Assembly: GCA_910585725.1 (NCBI GenBank)
Contig: CAJUFA010000014.1
Coordinates: forward strand, 24,709-88,708
DNA length: 64,000 bases
Direction: 5' to 3'
Source: an uncultured Dorea sp.
GTDB lineage: Bacteria; Bacillota; Clostridia; Lachnospirales; Lachnospiraceae
In this document: positions 8,901 to 17,447 of the stretch, one piece after another
How positions within the stretch are numbered: the first letter of the stretch is position 1
Layout of the letters: every line of letters starts with the position of its first letter
Program-made: the position numbers and the translations under genes
The notes under the pieces: generated by a model
Told to the model about the DNA's origin: nothing
What the model saw: only the letters and a program-made list of their open reading frames with translations
Databases searched by the model: none

Positions 8901-10336
8901 TAACAACAGTTTTGATGAGTCTGGCTATTTCTTATGATGTGGACGATCTGAATTATTATATTTTGGATTATGGAAATAATGGTTGTATGCCGTTGAAGGG
9001 ACTTCCTCATACGGCGGAATACATAGCTCTTGATGATAAGGAACGATATTGGAAGTTTAAGAAACGGATTACAGAAGAGATTACTATAAGAAAACGATTG
9101 TTTGCAGGATATGCGGCGTCGTCGTGGGAAGCATACCAGGAGTTAACAGGAGAGTCCGTAAAGGTGATCGTGATAGCAATTGATCAGTTTGATGTTGTGA
9201 GGGAAGCCGGGATCGAAGAAGAGGAATTCTTTACAAAGCTTACGCGGGATGGGGCGGGACTTGGGATCTATACGGTTGCTTCTGCGAACAGAGTGACTGC
9301 GATCCGTCAGGCAACTTTGAATAATTTCAACAAAAAGATAGCGGGTTATAATTTTGATGAAAACGAGACATTTCAGACAGTGGGAAGAACGGCGTATAGA
9401 CAGACAGATAAAAAAGGCCGTGTGCTGGTAGGAGGGAAGAATGTACATGAGGCGCAGATCTATGCGATGGTCCCATGTGAAGATAAAACTGTGTATGGCA
9501 GGGCTCTGAAAGGTTTGGTACAAGAGATATGCAGGAAATATCCGGGCAGAGAAGCGCCGCATATCCCGGTTCTCCCATCGGAATTTTTTGTATCTATGAT
9601 GAAAGAGTATGACAATGACGGCAGCAGTTATCTGGTTGGGCTTGAGGTTGAAGAAGTAGCTTTGAAAGGGTTTGAGCGGACTGCGGGTTTGTTTGTAATC
9701 ATAGGAAATACAGGAATTGGAAAGACAAATATGCTTAAGGTACTTGCGGATCAGGCAGTTTTAAGAGGCAGAGTCTGTCTGTTTGATTCTCGTAGTATGG
9801 AGATGTATGATTACCGCCGGTTTTCAAATGTCTTATACATAGAAGGAAAGAAGGAAGCAGATGCATTTGTAGAAGAACTTTCTGGAGAAATTGAAAGCAG
9901 AAGACAATTTTTGAAGGAAAAGCTTCGTGAGAATCAGGGTATAAGCCCAAAACAATTAATAGAAGAGACGCCGTTTTATACGGTATTGATAGATGATCTT
10001 GATGATTTTACGGAACTGATGAAGGGAGACTCGGAGCGGGCGGCTTCGCTTATAAAAGAAGGAAGCGCACTCGGCGTTACCTGTATCATTACGGTTCATG
10101 CGGCGAAATCCCGGGGAATGAGCGCGATGGATAAGTTGATTAAGCAGGCTGCGGAGGGACTTGTATTAAGTTCACAGGGAGTTGTGCCGATCTTTCCGGT
10201 TTTAGCTATGAGAGAGTACCCGAAGTCCAAGGAAGGACTTTTGTTCAAGAACGGCGCCTATCAAAGAGTGCGTCTTCCCCTGCACGACTTTCCGGGAGCG
10301 CCGCTTCACAAAAACAAAGCGCCGTCAGAAGAATAA
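5942..10336 (+). CDS. essC: EssC-type T7SS motor, FtsK/SpoIIIE ATPase
   Basis: At 1464 residues this is normal EssC length. The N-terminal 180 residues match the place of the FHA-like domains. Two membrane helices lie at about 198-240. Three tandem FtsK/SpoIIIE-type ATPase domains follow. The first has a full Walker A (GTTGSGKS, 637-644) and Walker B-like FIISDEF. The second has SAGFGKT (978-984) with IAIDQFD. The third has GNTGIGKT (1255-1262) with VLIDDLDD. All three P-loops keep the Lys, whereas some family members have decayed later domains. EssC powers export of WXG100 and LXG-type substrates. It is coupled to essB by an ATGA overlap. Confidence 0.95.
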   Translation: MRYLLIQSKHGYREYPIMEERGCEQESRKTDSRQIDVNEISIRKVRNDDRVFCLSGERHMFERGENVSISSGEEAVIQIPVLESYLYIRGMRYFFDCKEEENPEYLYLNQQRLETGESELCPGDVLFLKNMKIEVWKDRVIIWGDSGDYTTTLRECFKIQRPCGFPIYKRSPRLMKKPSTERILLEFPKEKEKQDRKGFLMTVLPSVGMTVVTVAIGMITGRGIYLLMSAMATGMTAIFSGIRYIDEKEALKNKNQKQEESYRNYLWSKQREIAAAYEWEQEVYAYQVPGGDELGRMVREYSSRIYERVPSDEDFLNVSVGHCLGQTSFVIEGKEPSWDAGRDKLTENVKNIREKYSMIDQPKIVDLKKSHLGIVGEKEILCRQLKILTSRIACFQSYHELRMIVIYDKEYEDEFQWMRWLPHVRIPALNMFGMVSSERTRDLVLGSMGRILKERAEHLKEREKGSKGNYLPHYLFLIQEPSWIMDHGIMEYLRMEGKEMGFSVIYIGDVRANLPEYIGTVLQVENSEEGRLLLDAREYKNQKIKLYQAQDVDFEWLARDLSMVEHEQGVTSYIPGNVTFFEMYGIQCPEELEIRRRWKESRSYRSLAVPVGMRSAEETMILNLHEKAHGPHGLVAGTTGSGKSELVQSYILSLAVNFHPHEVGFLLIDYKGGGMANMFHKLPHHLGTITNLDGAGSMRALISVKAELSRRQRIFADFQVNHINGYMRLFKEGEAHEPIPHLFIISDEFAELKKEQPDFMKELVSAARIGRSLGIHLILATQKPAGIVDEQILSNSRFRLCLKVQNESDSKEILKTPDAANITLPGRAYIQVGNNEVYEMFQSAWSGASYRETEEQTRTDDERVYVVNEFGQGKLINQDLSGKKGEYLACMTQLEAVVAHIREVFEDEGRAEVKKPWLPPLEEMIVSPCAGVIREPGMNKLEPELTVSLGITDIPEIQKQKELKHSFVKEGNLLFVASAGFGKTVFLTTVLMSLAISYDVDDLNYYILDYGNNGCMPLKGLPHTAEYIALDDKERYWKFKKRITEEITIRKRLFAGYAASSWEAYQELTGESVKVIVIAIDQFDVVREAGIEEEEFFTKLTRDGAGLGIYTVASANRVTAIRQATLNNFNKKIAGYNFDENETFQTVGRTAYRQTDKKGRVLVGGKNVHEAQIYAMVPCEDKTVYGRALKGLVQEICRKYPGREAPHIPVLPSEFFVSMMKEYDNDGSSYLVGLEVEEVALKGFERTAGLFVIIGNTGIGKTNMLKVLADQAVLRGRVCLFDSRSMEMYDYRRFSNVLYIEGKKEADAFVEELSGEIESRRQFLKEKLRENQGISPKQLIEETPFYTVLIDDLDDFTELMKGDSERAASLIKEGSALGVTCIITVHAAKSRGMSAMDKLIKQAAEGLVLSSQGVVPIFPVLAMREYPKSKEGLLFKNGAYQRVRLPLHDFPGAPLHKNKAPSEE

Positions 10337-10395
10337 GCAAGGAATCCTGTAACGTGGGCAGGCGGTAAAAGACGGGTGAGAAAGAGAGGGAAAAG

Positions 10396-10686
10396 ATGGC
10401 AGATAAGATACAGGTTAACCGACAAAATATAGAAAACGATGCCATGCAGATAGAAAGCGCGGCTTCCTATCTGATGAAAGTACCGTTGGATTCGCAGGAT
10501 ACAAGATCGACGATTCCGGCAAATGCAAACGGTAAGGAGGCATATGAAAGATCTCAGGAGAGAATTTCAGCTTTGGGGGATTTATTAGACCAAGAGGTGG
10601 AGAATATTAGAGAGCTCAATGAGGCGTTTGAGAAATTTGACGAGATGATGGGACTGCTTACAGGGAATGTAAGCAGAGGAATATAG
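10396..10686 (+). CDS. Small helical T7SS substrate-like protein
   Basis: The 96-residue, mostly helical, acidic protein lies between the motor gene and a probable effector. It begins MADKIQVNRQNIENDAMQIE and lacks a W-x-G turn. Its size and pattern resemble small partner proteins of T7SS effectors (SACOL2603/TIGR04197-type or DUF5344-type). Such partners bind an effector's N-terminal helical domain for export. The assignment to either family is not certain. The start has a clear GAGAGGG-type site upstream. Confidence 0.65.
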   Translation: MADKIQVNRQNIENDAMQIESAASYLMKVPLDSQDTRSTIPANANGKEAYERSQERISALGDLLDQEVENIRELNEAFEKFDEMMGLLTGNVSRGI

Positions 10687-10709
10687 ATAAGGTAACGACA
10701 GGGCGGGGG

Positions 10710-12155
10710 GTGCGTCTTATACAAAGAAGTGATCATTTAAGTCCGGCAGATATAAAGAGGCAGTGTATGCGAGCGTCAAGCCGTATTGAAGAGGATCAGA
10801 GAGTTTTGGAAATTATCGGGAAAAGTATTGACTCGTTTGCAGGAGATCTTGAAATCAAGAGCGAGTCTTTTGAAGCCCTAAAACAGCAGCTTTCGGATTA
10901 TCATATCATAATTGAAGCGATGCAGATTGCGAACGCTACGGATATGGCAGATTTTAAAGTCTTAGGCGGCGGTGTAGGCGATGAGATACTGGATGGTGAG
11001 ACGATATTCGCTCAGATGGAGAATTCGCTGAAAATGAAAGAAAGCTATCTGGCGAGTGAAGAGATATATCGGAGAAAGATGCAGACAGAGGAAAACGTAC
11101 TTTTCTATATATATTATTGCTGGAAAGCCGGGCAATATGAAGCGCTGGCGAATAACAGCCAGAGACTTTATGAGGAGTGGCGGGAGAAAACAGAGAGATT
11201 CGATAGGATTGTCGCAGAAACTAATGGTTTATTTGCAGATAGTGAGGGCATACGCGTATTAATACAAAAAGGGCAGACAGAGATTGCAGGTGCATTCCGA
11301 CAGGGAGTTTATATCTTTAACGGAGACGATCAATGGCGAAGGCAGATTATGAACGCAGGTATGCGTCTTGCTATGGGGTATGATGATAGAGGAGGAGATC
11401 AAAATGGTCCGTATACGCTTTGGCAAAGAGGTCTGGATTCTGACAGAAATTATATGAGAGAATTGATTCACAGTTATGAAGAATATGCTGAGTATTCCGA
11501 TAAAGAAATTGAGGAGTTCCTTCAGAAACTAAATAGTGAAGGATGCGGATATGTTGCATTTGCCAATATTGTCGTAGATGAATACAGGAGAAAAGAAGAA
11601 GAGTTCAGACGGATATTCGGTTTTCCTCTTTTTCTTGAGAATGTGAATGGATATAACTATGTAGATTATAACCGTCTTATTATTGACCTCTACTGTGCCA
11701 GTGACAATCATAAAGAAGTAAAAGTTATGTGGCGGGAATATGATATATATGATGAGAATGAGGATATTTCTTCCACCAACGGCAGGGGAACGACGCCGGA
11801 AGACAGAATATACCGATTTGAAAGATATATGCGGGAGCATGATATATCGGTAAAGATTGAGAATATAGAATGTAAACAGGATGAGGTATATCAGAGATGC
11901 AAGGATGAGGAGAAGTCAGGAAACAGGGTGATTATCAGTACTTGTCCGGTAAGGTTGGAAGACAAAGAAGGAGAGCCGGTTCAGACGGACGGAGGACATG
12001 CAATGACGGTGACGGGATTAACAGACGACGGAAGAATCGAAGTGTCATCCTGGGGAGAAAAATACTATATTTCACCGGAGGATTCGGATTATGCGGCTCC
12101 AGAGAAAAACCGCGCCGGAAATGCATATATTCGTATTCAGTCTGTTCAGTTTTAA
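10710..12155 (+). CDS. Probable T7SS effector with papain/C39-like domain
   Basis: The 481-residue product starts at a GTG after a GGCGGGGGG site. Residues 1-200 are helical and charged, like an LXG-type T7SS targeting region. The C-terminal part looks like a papain-fold cysteine peptidase or amidase: Cys279 in EGCGYVAFAN at a helix start, His430 in GGHAMTVTG, and SSWG at 446-449, where papain-type enzymes have NSWG. The polar third residue is therefore Ser, not Asn. The next gene encodes a membrane-anchored protein that could be its immunity partner. Toxin function is inferred from domain and position; a peptidoglycan or protein target is possible. Confidence 0.62.
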   Translation: MRLIQRSDHLSPADIKRQCMRASSRIEEDQRVLEIIGKSIDSFAGDLEIKSESFEALKQQLSDYHIIIEAMQIANATDMADFKVLGGGVGDEILDGETIFAQMENSLKMKESYLASEEIYRRKMQTEENVLFYIYYCWKAGQYEALANNSQRLYEEWREKTERFDRIVAETNGLFADSEGIRVLIQKGQTEIAGAFRQGVYIFNGDDQWRRQIMNAGMRLAMGYDDRGGDQNGPYTLWQRGLDSDRNYMRELIHSYEEYAEYSDKEIEEFLQKLNSEGCGYVAFANIVVDEYRRKEEEFRRIFGFPLFLENVNGYNYVDYNRLIIDLYCASDNHKEVKVMWREYDIYDENEDISSTNGRGTTPEDRIYRFERYMREHDISVKIENIECKQDEVYQRCKDEEKSGNRVIISTCPVRLEDKEGEPVQTDGGHAMTVTGLTDDGRIEVSSWGEKYYISPEDSDYAAPEKNRAGNAYIRIQSVQF

Positions 12156-12176
12156 GTGGGAGAGGAAAATGATATA

Positions 12177-13037
12177 TTGAGAAAAGCAGTATTTTTTACG
12201 TGCGGTATTATATCGTTTCTGATAGCGGCAGAAGGGTATTTGGTAATAAACAGTAGGATAGACGATGAGAATCGTCAGAATATCCGGGAGGAAGCGAAGA
12301 TGAAGCAGGAATATCAAGAAGCGAGAGGAAAAGTAAGGGGATATCTTAGGGAGATTGGTATAGAAGCGCCGTCCATTGCAGAAGTAGAAGAGAATCCGTA
12401 TATTTACCGTTATAATCATGAACTTGGAAAAGAAAAAGGATTATTGGACGAAGATCGTCTGAATCGTTACTATCTGAATCTGCAGGCGGTATACAGGGCG
12501 AATCTGGATGCATATCTGATGGAAATGTTGGATGTGGAAGACCTGGACGAGGAATTAGTGAATAGTAGTCTGGGATTTGTAAGTCGCAGGGCAGAAGATC
12601 AGAACCTGTATGAGAGGGAATCTACTATGGGACTTGCGCATATTTATCAGAGGAATAACCTGTATATCGAATATCTCAGTGAAGAACAGTTAAGTATTTT
12701 GAGACAGTCGTTAGAATCAGAAAAAGCGTTGGTAACGAATGAGATTAAAGATATGGTGAGGAATACCTTCAGGGAGGTTGTAAGGGTCCGTAATTCCAGG
12801 GATTGGGAGGATAAAAGTGAATTTCTCTACCCGGAAGCCGAGGGGAAAAAACCAAAGATTCCGAACCATGCCTTGGTATTGGGAATTACGAACGCCATGA
12901 AATACGATTCGTCGGGGAAACTGCTGCCTGACAGATACAGGAGAGAAAAATATGAGTATCTGGACAGGATTAAGAAAGAGAAAGAAAAAGAATATTCTGA
13001 GATATTAGGAGCAGAAGTTTATATATTAATAGAATAG
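12177..13037 (+). CDS. Membrane-anchored probable immunity or partner protein
   Basis: The protein is about 286 residues with one N-terminal membrane helix (about 3-23) and a charged, helical remainder that would lie outside the membrane. I recognise no family. The TTG at 12177 is preferred because a gggagagg site at 12158-12165 precedes it; a GTG at 12156, directly after the effector's stop, is the alternative and would add seven polar residues. Location just behind a probable peptidase toxin suggests an extracytoplasmic immunity protein, but a T7SS accessory role is equally open. Confidence 0.5.
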   Translation: MRKAVFFTCGIISFLIAAEGYLVINSRIDDENRQNIREEAKMKQEYQEARGKVRGYLREIGIEAPSIAEVEENPYIYRYNHELGKEKGLLDEDRLNRYYLNLQAVYRANLDAYLMEMLDVEDLDEELVNSSLGFVSRRAEDQNLYERESTMGLAHIYQRNNLYIEYLSEEQLSILRQSLESEKALVTNEIKDMVRNTFREVVRVRNSRDWEDKSEFLYPEAEGKKPKIPNHALVLGITNAMKYDSSGKLLPDRYRREKYEYLDRIKKEKEKEYSEILGAEVYILIE

Positions 13038-13104
13038 GCAAGAAAAACAATATGTAAGATGCAATAAGCAGTCTTAGGACAGTTTGCCGGGGAGAGAAAT
13101 AAGA

Positions 13105-13365
13105 ATGGAATCAAGAAAAGAGGAGATGAAGGCAGAAGAAGAATTGAGGAAGGGTAGACAGGTCTGCCGGGAGGAGGAGGAAGAAGACAGAGAGATGGGT
13201 GCATATCACCTGCGACTGGAATATATGTACGAACATTGTTCAGAGTATGACCAGGAGATACGCAGAATTCTGGAAGAGCAATGGGAGATGTTAAATAGTC
13301 TGAGATTAAGGAAAAAAGAATTTACAGATACCGTCTTATCAAGATATTTGTCTTGGCATATTTAA
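13105..13365 (+). CDS. Small coiled-coil protein at end of T7SS operon
   Basis: An 86-residue, highly charged helical protein (long runs of Glu, Lys and Arg) with no hydrophobic segment. The ATG at 13105 is chosen because a ggggagag site lies at 13089-13096; an upstream in-frame TTG would overlap that site. Small helical proteins of this kind often accompany LXG effectors as secretion partners, for example the YwqH/DUF5082 type, but no family motif is visible. Its 3' end contains the -35 box of the next promoter. Confidence 0.5.
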   Translation: MESRKEEMKAEEELRKGRQVCREEEEEDREMGAYHLRLEYMYEHCSEYDQEIRRILEEQWEMLNSLRLRKKEFTDTVLSRYLSWHI

Positions 13366-13381
13366 TGTACAATGATATAAT
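13353..13381 (+). promoter_or_regulatory. Promoter of niaR
   Basis: TTGGCA (13353-13358), 17-base spacer, TATAAT (13376-13381), just upstream of the niaR ribosome binding site (ggggaggg). It lies inside the last T7SS-locus codons, so niaR does not depend on that operon. Confidence 0.6.
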
Positions 13382-13403
13382 ACTTTAAAGGGGAGGGAGG
13401 ATT

Positions 13404-13919
13404 ATGGCTGGCCAGGACAGACGAGAGAGTATTATCGGTCAGATGCAAAAGAGCGAAGCTCCTTTATCCGGAACAAAACTGGCGTCGATGTTCCATGTGA
13501 GCCGTCAGGTAATTGTACAGGATATTGCGTTGATTCGCGCTTCGGGTTACGATATTATCTCCACGAACAGAGGGTATATTTTGAATACGGTAAAGTCGGC
13601 AAGAAGGGTATATAAAGTACAGCATACGGATGAACAATTGGAGGATGAGCTGTGTGCGATCGTGGATCTTGGAGGCTTTGTTAAAAACGTAATGGTTAAC
13701 CACAGAGTATATGGACGGATAGAGGTAGAATTGAATGTTGGTTCCAGACGGAGGGCGGCTGAATTTATGGACGACATCCGTAATGGAAAGTCCAGTCCTC
13801 TTAAGAATATTACTTCGGATTATCATTATCATACGGTGACTGCAGATAAAGAAGAGATTCTTGATCTAATAGAAGATATGCTGAGAGAGAAGGGATATCT
13901 GGTGGAAACAGGCTGCTGA
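13404..13919 (+). CDS. niaR: NiaR/YrxA-type NAD-synthesis repressor
   Basis: The 171-residue protein has an N-terminal helix-turn-helix of the HTH_11 type (about 5-58, with GTKLASMFHVSRQVIVQDIALIR split around the recognition helix) and a C-terminal 3H domain with three conserved histidine positions (around HRVYGRIEV near 95, and DYHYHTVTA near 146). NiaR proteins bind nicotinic acid and repress NAD biosynthesis or niacin uptake genes. No nad or niacin transporter gene is adjacent, so its targets must lie elsewhere. Confidence 0.88.
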   Translation: MAGQDRRESIIGQMQKSEAPLSGTKLASMFHVSRQVIVQDIALIRASGYDIISTNRGYILNTVKSARRVYKVQHTDEQLEDELCAIVDLGGFVKNVMVNHRVYGRIEVELNVGSRRRAAEFMDDIRNGKSSPLKNITSDYHYHTVTADKEEILDLIEDMLREKGYLVETGC

Positions 13920-14018
13920 TTTTGATTGATACGACGAAGCGTCGGGGAATCGGTAAATTAGCGATAATGGATAGTGTAATGCAGATAACAGTAGAGATAC
14001 CAGAAAGGAGGAAGAGAT

Positions 14019-14645
14019 ATGGCAGAACACAAGATTATTACGATTGGCCGTCAGTTTGGAAGCGGGGGCCACGAGATTGGGAACATATTGGCAACCAGGC
14101 TTGATATCCCATTGTATGACAATAATCTGGTCAGGATGGCGGCGGAGAAGTTAGATATCAGAGAAGAAACAGCGCGGGCAGTTGACGAGACGACGCTGAA
14201 CGGTTTCTTGAGAGGGTATGTAATCTCGCCGATGGGATATAAGGATTCGATTCGTTCGGATGAATATAATAAGCCGTTGAATGAACAGTTATATGAGCTG
14301 CAGTCGGAGATCATTCGGAAATTATCGGAAAGGGGATCTTGCGTGATCGTAGGCAGATGTGCGGATTATATTCTTAAGGGCGCTTTGAATTGTATTGATG
14401 TTTTTATTTGCGCCGATATAGAGGACCGGATTAGAAGGATTGCGGCAAGATATGATCTTTCGGAAAAGAAGGCGGCGGACAGGATTAAAAGGATCGATCG
14501 TGAGAGAAAGTACTATTATGAGTCTCATACGGGCCGCGAGTGGGGCAGTCCGTTATCACATCAGATTTTGCTTAATGTGAGCAGGCTTGGAGTGGACAGG
14601 GCTGCGGGTATGTTAGAGATGATATATCGTGGGAAGTTTTCTTAA
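14019..14645 (+). CDS. Cytidylate kinase-like family protein
   Basis: The 208-residue protein begins with KIITIGRQFGSGGHEIG, a variant P-loop of the cytidylate-kinase-like family (AAK6/Cmk-like), in place of the GxxxxGKS/T of true Cmk. Later segments such as SCVIVGRCADYIL and DIEDRIRRIAARYD fit the family's lid and base regions. Its phosphate acceptor is not known from sequence; these proteins are common in Lachnospiraceae and distinct from the housekeeping Cmk. A good AGGAGG site precedes the ATG, and a strong terminator follows. Confidence 0.8.
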   Translation: MAEHKIITIGRQFGSGGHEIGNILATRLDIPLYDNNLVRMAAEKLDIREETARAVDETTLNGFLRGYVISPMGYKDSIRSDEYNKPLNEQLYELQSEIIRKLSERGSCVIVGRCADYILKGALNCIDVFICADIEDRIRRIAARYDLSEKKAADRIKRIDRERKYYYESHTGREWGSPLSHQILLNVSRLGVDRAAGMLEMIYRGKFS

Positions 14646-14695
14646 GACATCAATAAGATATGAACCGTACGGTGCGGAAGACATAAGAGGATCGG

Positions 14696-14731
14696 GCAGG
14701 GTAGACCATAGGCGCTACCCTGCTGGTTTTA
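14696..14731 (+). terminator. Intrinsic terminator
   Basis: Perfect 9-bp stem gcagggtag / ctaccctgc with a 10-base loop, followed by tggtttt. It ends the cytidylate-kinase-like gene. Confidence 0.8.
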
Positions 14732-14783
14732 TATACCATAGTTTTTGTCTGCATATAAAAATGAAAGGGAAGTCGTATATATT

Positions 14784-15632
14784 ATGGATATGATAAAAGA
14801 GATTCTTATGGATACCGGCATAGACAGTCTGAAGATGCTGCCGTATCTGTTTGCGGCATTTGTGTTGATCGAAGTTTTGGAACAGTATTCGGGCGCATGT
14901 ACGGAGAAGATACTTTTGAAAGTGGGAAAGGCAGGTCCTGCGGCAGGAGCTTTGCTTGGGTGTATTCCTCAGTGTGGCTTTTCTGTTATAGCGGCGAATC
15001 TCTATGCCGGTGGGATTATATCGATGGGGACGCTCGTGTCGGTTTTCATAGCAACTTCTGACGAGGCTATTCTGATTATGATCGGGAATCCGAATGCTGC
15101 TGCAGAAGTGTGTTCATTACTTGCGGCAAAGATTGCGATCGCGGTAATAACGGGATATCTTGTAGATCTGTTATCGGCAAAGAAGATAACGGCGCTGGAG
15201 GGTAAGGGAAATCTGTGCAGAGAATGGGGCGGCCATAATGAAGAGAAAGGAATCGTACGGTCGGCATGGGATCATACAGCTAAGATATTCTTATATCTCT
15301 TTTTATTTACAGGCGGGTTGAATCTTTGTGTAGAAGTGTTTGGAATAGAGCAATTGTCAGAGTTCTTATTAGGAGATACGCTGCTGCAGCCTTTGGTCGC
15401 TGCTGCAGTCGGGCTGATTCCGAATTGTGCGGCGTCTGTGATTCTGACACAGTTGTATCTTGAGGAGGCGATTTCTTTTGCTTCTGTCATCTCCGGTTTG
15501 TGTACAGGCGCTGGTATCGGACTTGTCGTACTATGGAAGGTGAATCAGGATAAGCGGGAGAACTTTAGAGTGATCGCCGTATTGTTTGCGGCAGCCGTGT
15601 CGGCGGGTATAATTTTGGAGATATTGGCATAA
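14784..15632 (+). CDS. Putative heavy-metal/arsenic-type permease (ArsP_2-like)
   Basis: A 282-residue protein with about eight to ten membrane helices in two related halves. Each half has a short conserved motif: GCIPQCGFSV in the first and GLIPNCAASVI in the second. This is the pattern of the DUF2899/ArsP_2 family of predicted metal exporters, named variously arsenic efflux or manganese transporter. The inverted-repeat topology and Cys-containing re-entrant motifs support a transporter; the ion is unknown. The ATG at 14784 is preferred to an upstream TTG, which lies near the preceding terminator. Confidence 0.75.
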   Translation: MDMIKEILMDTGIDSLKMLPYLFAAFVLIEVLEQYSGACTEKILLKVGKAGPAAGALLGCIPQCGFSVIAANLYAGGIISMGTLVSVFIATSDEAILIMIGNPNAAAEVCSLLAAKIAIAVITGYLVDLLSAKKITALEGKGNLCREWGGHNEEKGIVRSAWDHTAKIFLYLFLFTGGLNLCVEVFGIEQLSEFLLGDTLLQPLVAAAVGLIPNCAASVILTQLYLEEAISFASVISGLCTGAGIGLVVLWKVNQDKRENFRVIAVLFAAAVSAGIILEILA

Positions 15633-15713
15633 AGAAAATTGTATAATGAAAATGGGGAAAAATAGAAAAAAGTATACTATATAGACACATTGTACAGGGT
15701 TTAAGAATTCTAA

Positions 15714-15741
15714 TTGCATTTTTGAAAGAATGTGTTATAAT
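15714..15741 (+). promoter_or_regulatory. Promoter of the DUF6465 gene
   Basis: TTGCAT at 15714-15719, a 16-base spacer and TATAAT at 15736-15741, about 90 bases before the start codon of the Lys/Thr-rich protein. Confidence 0.6.
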
Positions 15742-15832
15742 ATTCACGACTCGGTGACGAGGTTTAATCAGACAAAGCATGAGTTTTACTTCTGACTGGA
15801 TAGAGCGCCAGAAGAAATGAGGAGGAATTAGG

Positions 15833-16423
15833 ATGGCTACAAAAAGAGCAACATCTGTAACTAAGAAAGCAGAGGCAGTGAATACTGCAAAAGAAACTGT
15901 CAAGGAGACACAGGCGACAGAAAAAGCGGCAAATAGCGCGGAAAAGACAGAAAAGGCGGAACCGGGGAAAGAACCGGCGGACGCTGCGACTCAGCCGGTT
16001 AAAGCATCTGTGGAAGAAAAAACTGCGGAAGTAGAAGTCAAAGCACCTGAGAAGAAGACATCGACAAAAACAACATCAGTAAAGAGACAATCTCCGGCGA
16101 AGAAAGAGACAGCCGCGAAAAAGGAAACAGTAGTGAAGAAAGAGACTGCAGTAAAGAAGGAAACGACGAAGAAGGCGCCCGTGAAGACAACAGCAAAGAA
16201 GGAAACAACGAAGAAAGAGATCAAGATAAATGCAATTGTCGAGGATCATGGGAGACAAATAGAAGAAAGTGCGATTGTTGCTAATGTCAAGAAAGCATGG
16301 AAAGCATCCGGTAAGAAGATTGGCGATATTAAGACAATAGAATTGTATATCAAGCCAGAAGAGAATGCTGTATATTATGTTGTGAACGGGACGGATACAG
16401 GAGCGGTTGCATTATATGAGTAA
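15833..16423 (+). CDS. DUF6465 family protein with Lys/Thr-rich histone-like arm
   Basis: The 196-residue product has a long low-complexity arm (about 1-125) made of Lys, Ala, Thr and Glu with repeats of the KKETAVKKETTKK kind, resembling the tail of eukaryotic H1 or bacterial HU-like extensions. A compact C-terminal domain of about 65 residues (INAIVEDHGRQIEESAIV onward) matches the DUF6465 type seen in Lachnospiraceae. A nucleic-acid-binding or nucleoid role is plausible from charge but not established. The gene has its own promoter and terminator. Confidence 0.8.
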   Translation: MATKRATSVTKKAEAVNTAKETVKETQATEKAANSAEKTEKAEPGKEPADAATQPVKASVEEKTAEVEVKAPEKKTSTKTTSVKRQSPAKKETAAKKETVVKKETAVKKETTKKAPVKTTAKKETTKKEIKINAIVEDHGRQIEESAIVANVKKAWKASGKKIGDIKTIELYIKPEENAVYYVVNGTDTGAVALYE

Positions 16424-16429
16424 GTCGAA

Positions 16430-16462
16430 AAAACTGCTGCACGATGTGCGGCAGTTTTTTTA
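16430..16462 (+). terminator. Intrinsic terminator
   Basis: Stem aaactgctgcac / gtgcggcagttt with one G-T wobble and a three-base loop, then a T tract. It follows the DUF6465 gene by a few bases. Confidence 0.9.
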
Positions 16463-16480
16463 CGGAACGAATATATCATA

Positions 16481-16509
16481 TTGTATTAAAAAGCCCATAA
16501 TGATATAAT
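16481..16509 (+). promoter_or_regulatory. Promoter of DUF4203-like membrane protein
   Basis: TTGTAT (16481-16486), 17-base spacer, TATAAT (16504-16509), 35 bases before the start codon. Confidence 0.6.
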
Positions 16510-16544
16510 CTATAAGTGACAGGAAATGATAAGGAGAAGATATT

Positions 16545-17447
16545 ATGGAAATGGCATGGAGTGTGGAGGATAACATATTGCGAGGCATGGACGGACCGAC
16601 AAGCGTGTTCCTGGCGGGGTCTTTTCAGGCGGCAGTTATAAGTTTTGCCGTGATCATTGCGGTTGGCGTGGTTATCTGCCTTTTCGGACTGAAATTAGTT
16701 AGAATCTTGTCAGCGCTCATAGGATTAGCCGCGGGTGTTTGTATTGGAATAGCAATAGCGTCTGTTCTTAAATTCACCGGCATGCAGACTCTCATAGCAA
16801 GTTTGGTTTGTGCATTGGTATTGGCCGTGCTGTGCGCCGTGATTCGTAAGTTCGGGATCTTTGTGTTAACTCTTATCAGTACGATGGGGATTGTATCTTC
16901 ACTTCTTTGGCCGCGTACATGGATATTGGCGGGAGTATGCGCTGCGGTGTCATTGATTATGTCGGTGTTGTCAATACTTAAGACAGAGGCGGTTGTTACT
17001 GTTGTTACAGGGATATCCGGAGGATTGTCTGCAGGGATGTCTATAGCCGCGCTGATTGGCCTTAATGAGAAGAACTGGTGGATTGGGTACGTGATCAGCG
17101 CGGCGCTGGCGCTTATAGGTATCTGGTTCCAGTTTATGATGCAGTCGAGAAAGATCGGAAAGAAAGAAAAAGTATATTCGAGACAGGTACGGGAGGAGGT
17201 GTCAATGGAATCTGAGGTAGAACGGGCCAGATTGATCCTGGAGGACGACGAAGAGGATGGAGAGGGCGAAGACGACAGCGATATCGTCATAGGTTCCGGT
17301 AAAAAGAATAAAGAACGAAAGAATAAGAAGAATCGCAGAGATCAAAAAGAAAAAGGTAAAAAAGACGGCAAAAAGATAAAAAAGGATAGAGGCAGTTCGG
17401 AAGATCAGGAGGATGACGACATTACTTTCATAAACGAAGAACTATGA
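16545..17447 (+). CDS. DUF4203-like polytopic membrane protein
   Basis: A 300-residue protein. Residues 25-200 contain about seven hydrophobic helices rich in Gly, Ala and Ile, in the manner of DUF4203/TMEM198-like proteins. Residues 205-300 form a highly charged cytoplasmic tail with acidic clusters (EDDEEDGEGEDDSD) and then long Lys runs. Function is unknown. The tail's alternating acidic and basic blocks could be an interaction arm. The gene has its own promoter. Confidence 0.6.
   Translation: MEMAWSVEDNILRGMDGPTSVFLAGSFQAAVISFAVIIAVGVVICLFGLKLVRILSALIGLAAGVCIGIAIASVLKFTGMQTLIASLVCALVLAVLCAVIRKFGIFVLTLISTMGIVSSLLWPRTWILAGVCAAVSLIMSVLSILKTEAVVTVVTGISGGLSAGMSIAALIGLNEKNWWIGYVISAALALIGIWFQFMMQSRKIGKKEKVYSRQVREEVSMESEVERARLILEDDEEDGEGEDDSDIVIGSGKKNKERKNKKNRRDQKEKGKKDGKKIKKDRGSSEDQEDDDITFINEEL

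Noticed and set aside
16625..17290. Minus-strand open frame of 221 codons opposite the DUF4203-like gene
   Set aside because: The plus strand has promoter, ribosome site and membrane-protein pattern. The antisense frame is low-complexity Ser/Ile/Thr, the complement of the acidic tail.
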